From NCBI GenBank assembly GCA_035249465.1, contig DATFGL010000115.1, positions 1-14,678 of the forward strand: a stretch of DNA of 14,678 bases. The letters are read 5' to 3'. The position numbers and the translations under genes are program-made. The notes below the pieces were generated by a model, which saw only the letters and a program-made list of their open reading frames with translations, searched no databases and was not told the DNA's origin. Source of the stretch: 66-474 sp035249465 (GTDB lineage Bacteria; Pseudomonadota; Gammaproteobacteria; Xanthomonadales; Rhodanobacteraceae). Positions 13,156-14,678 of this stretch are shown one piece after another. How positions within the stretch are numbered: the first letter of the stretch is position 1; every line of letters begins with the position of its first letter.

Positions 13156-14678
13156 ATGGCTGAAATCCTCGCCCCCGAATTGCCCGCGCCGCCGAGTGCC
13201 GCGCGCGCGCGCATCACCGCCGCGTGGAGCGGCAACGAAACCGAAATCGTCGCCGCCCGCCTCGCCGAAGCCACGTTTCCCGCGAAGGAAAGCGAGGCCA
13301 TCGAAGCGCAGGCCGCCGCGCTGGTGTCAAGGGTGCGCGAGCGCAGCAAGAACCAGAGCGCGGTCGAATCCTTCATGCGCCAGTACGACCTGTCCAGCGA
13401 GGAAGGCGTGCTGCTGATGTGCGTGGCCGAAGCGTTGCTGCGCATTCCCGACAGGACCACGGCCGACAGGCTGATCCGCGACAAACTGGGCGAGGCCGAC
13501 TGGAAGAAACACCTCGGCGCCAGCGATTCGCTGTTCGTCAACGCCTCGACGTGGGGCCTGATGCTCACCGGGCACCTGGTCAATCTTGCCGATTCAACCC
13601 GCGCCGACGCACCGGGTGCCTTCAAGCGCCTGATCGGACGCGCCGGAGAACCGGTCATCCGTCTCGCGGTGCGCCAGGCCATGCGGATCATGGGCCACCA
13701 GTTCGTGATGGGCCGCACCATCGAGGAAGCGCTGGATCGCTCGGCCAAGGGCGACAACGCGAAGTACCGCTATTCCTACGACATGCTGGGCGAGGCCGCC
13801 TTCACCGCGCCCGATGCGGCGCGTTACAAGCAGGCCTATCACGACGCGATCCTTGCGCTCGGCGCACGCGGACCGTTCGCCAACCTGCTGGATGCGCCAT
13901 CGATCTCGGTGAAACTTTCCGCGCTGCATCCGCGTTATGAAGTCGCGAAGCGCGAGCGCGTGCATGCGGAGCTGACGCCGGTCGTGCTGGAACTCGCGCA
14001 ACTCGCCAGGGCACAAGGCATCGCGCTGACCATCGACGCCGAAGAGGCCGACCGGCTGGAACTGTCTCTGGAAGTGATGGAAGCGGTGTTCACGCATCCA
14101 TCATTGGAAGGCTGGAACGGGTTCGGGCTCGCGGTGCAGGCGTACCAGAAGCGCGCACCGTTCGTGATCGAATGGCTGATCGAGACCGCGAAAGCCGTCA
14201 AACGCCGCTGGTGCGTGCGACTGGTCAAGGGCGCGTACTGGGATTCCGAAATCAAGCGCGCACAGGAACTGGGCCTTTCCGGCTACCCGGTGTTCACGCG
14301 CAAACCCAACACCGACGTTTCGTACCTCGCCAACGCGAAGCGCATGCTGGACGCCGGGGCCGACGTGCTCTATCCGCAGTTCGCGACCCACAATGCGCAT
14401 ACCGTCGCCGCGATCCACCACCTTGCGAATGGACGTCCCTTCGAATTCCAGCGCCTGCATGGCATGGGCGCGGACCTGTACGCCGAAGTGATCGGGCCCG
14501 ATCACTGGAACGTACCTTGCCGCGTGTATGCGCCGTGCGGCAGCCACGAAGACCTGTTGCCGTATCTGGTGCGCCGCCTGCTCGAAAACGGCGCCAACAC
14601 CAGCTTCGTCAACCGCATCAGCGACGAGAAGCTGCCGATCCACGAACTGGTCGCCGATCCCTGCGCCGAAGTGCGCGC
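13156..14678 (+). CDS. putA: PutA proline dehydrogenase, N-terminal part (gene cut by window end)
   Basis: The first 507 codons of a PutA protein are visible. The proline dehydrogenase domain oxidises L-proline to pyrroline-5-carboxylate with FAD and passes electrons to quinone; in bifunctional PutA a P5C dehydrogenase domain follows, beyond the window. Family signatures include YRYSYDMLGEAA, SVKLSALHPRYE, RLVKGAYWDSEIKRAQE, QFATHNAHT, FQRLHGMGADLYAEV and LVRRLLENGANTSFVNR. R473-R474 correspond to E. coli PutA R555-R556 (proline binding). The offset of 82 residues means the ribbon-helix-helix repressor domain of E. coli PutA is absent, so this PutA cannot repress its own gene that way. The start is ATG 13156; the ATG four bases earlier runs into a stop after three codons. 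It is divergent from the oxidase operon, and its electrons would feed the same respiratory chain. Confidence 0.95.
   Translation, partial: MAEILAPELPAPPSAARARITAAWSGNETEIVAARLAEATFPAKESEAIEAQAAALVSRVRERSKNQSAVESFMRQYDLSSEEGVLLMCVAEALLRIPDRTTADRLIRDKLGEADWKKHLGASDSLFVNASTWGLMLTGHLVNLADSTRADAPGAFKRLIGRAGEPVIRLAVRQAMRIMGHQFVMGRTIEEALDRSAKGDNAKYRYSYDMLGEAAFTAPDAARYKQAYHDAILALGARGPFANLLDAPSISVKLSALHPRYEVAKRERVHAELTPVVLELAQLARAQGIALTIDAEEADRLELSLEVMEAVFTHPSLEGWNGFGLAVQAYQKRAPFVIEWLIETAKAVKRRWCVRLVKGAYWDSEIKRAQELGLSGYPVFTRKPNTDVSYLANAKRMLDAGADVLYPQFATHNAHTVAAIHHLANGRPFEFQRLHGMGADLYAEVIGPDHWNVPCRVYAPCGSHEDLLPYLVRRLLENGANTSFVNRISDEKLPIHELVADPCAEVR

Noticed and set aside
13224..13940. Plus-strand open frame inside putA
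   Set aside because: It is an out-of-frame shadow of putA; the true putA frame starts at 13156 and stays open to the end of the window.

Overview
The window is GC-rich, densely packed chromosomal DNA. It most resembles a gammaproteobacterium of the Xanthomonadales type (Rhodanobacteraceae or Xanthomonadaceae). That placement is inferred from the gene order (DUF2244-coxB-coxA-coxC, DUF2909, SURF1, a small thioredoxin-like gene, COX15, cyoE), a PutA that starts without a DNA-binding domain, and a TTGTAGGAGCGG-type REP. No RNA gene marker is present to confirm it.

Layout. At 1-216 is the tail of a TPR protein. At 315-1378 (+) a translationally coupled pair encodes a SCO copper chaperone/thioredoxin lipoprotein and a periplasmic PCuAC copper chaperone. 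They run convergently, with a short overlap, into a long minus-strand block read from right to left. That block starts at a good promoter (13032-13060) and encodes DUF2244, CoxB, CoxA, a 60-residue membrane peptide and CoxC. After a divergent plus-strand DUF2909 gene (8179-8403), the minus strand continues with SURF1, a SCO-like CxxxC protein, heme A synthase (COX15), heme O synthase (CyoE), a PAS-PAS-GGDEF-EAL cyclic-di-GMP protein and a CtaG (PF09678) copper assembly protein. At the right edge, divergent from the oxidase operon, is the first half of putA (proline catabolism).

How the genes work together. CoxA, CoxB and CoxC form the core of an aa3-type cytochrome c oxidase. CyoE converts heme B to heme O and COX15 converts heme O to heme A. 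SURF1 helps heme insertion. SCO, PCuAC, CtaG and perhaps the CxxxC protein supply copper to CuA and CuB. The window is therefore nearly a complete build-your-own-oxidase island, except that no Cox11 gene lies in it. Cox11 commonly sits between coxA and coxC in related clusters, and here that place holds only a 60-residue peptide and a repeat-bearing gap.

Most notable. (1) The residues that normally bind the non-redox Mg/Mn ion at the CoxA-CoxB interface are replaced in both subunits at once (CoxA Y379/G380 for His-Asp, CoxB V254 for Glu), while all redox-metal ligands are kept. (2) A two-hairpin repeat lies in frame inside COX15 and is translated. (3) A REPIN-like pair supplies the COX15 stop codon and abuts the cyoE start. 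(4) A cyclic-di-GMP enzyme sits inside the oxidase assembly operon, with a TTG start and a Shine-Dalgarno that can be masked by competing hairpins. I saw no CRISPR array, insertion sequence, tRNA or rRNA. I found no wholly unknown multi-gene system; the novelty here lies in variations on a known one.
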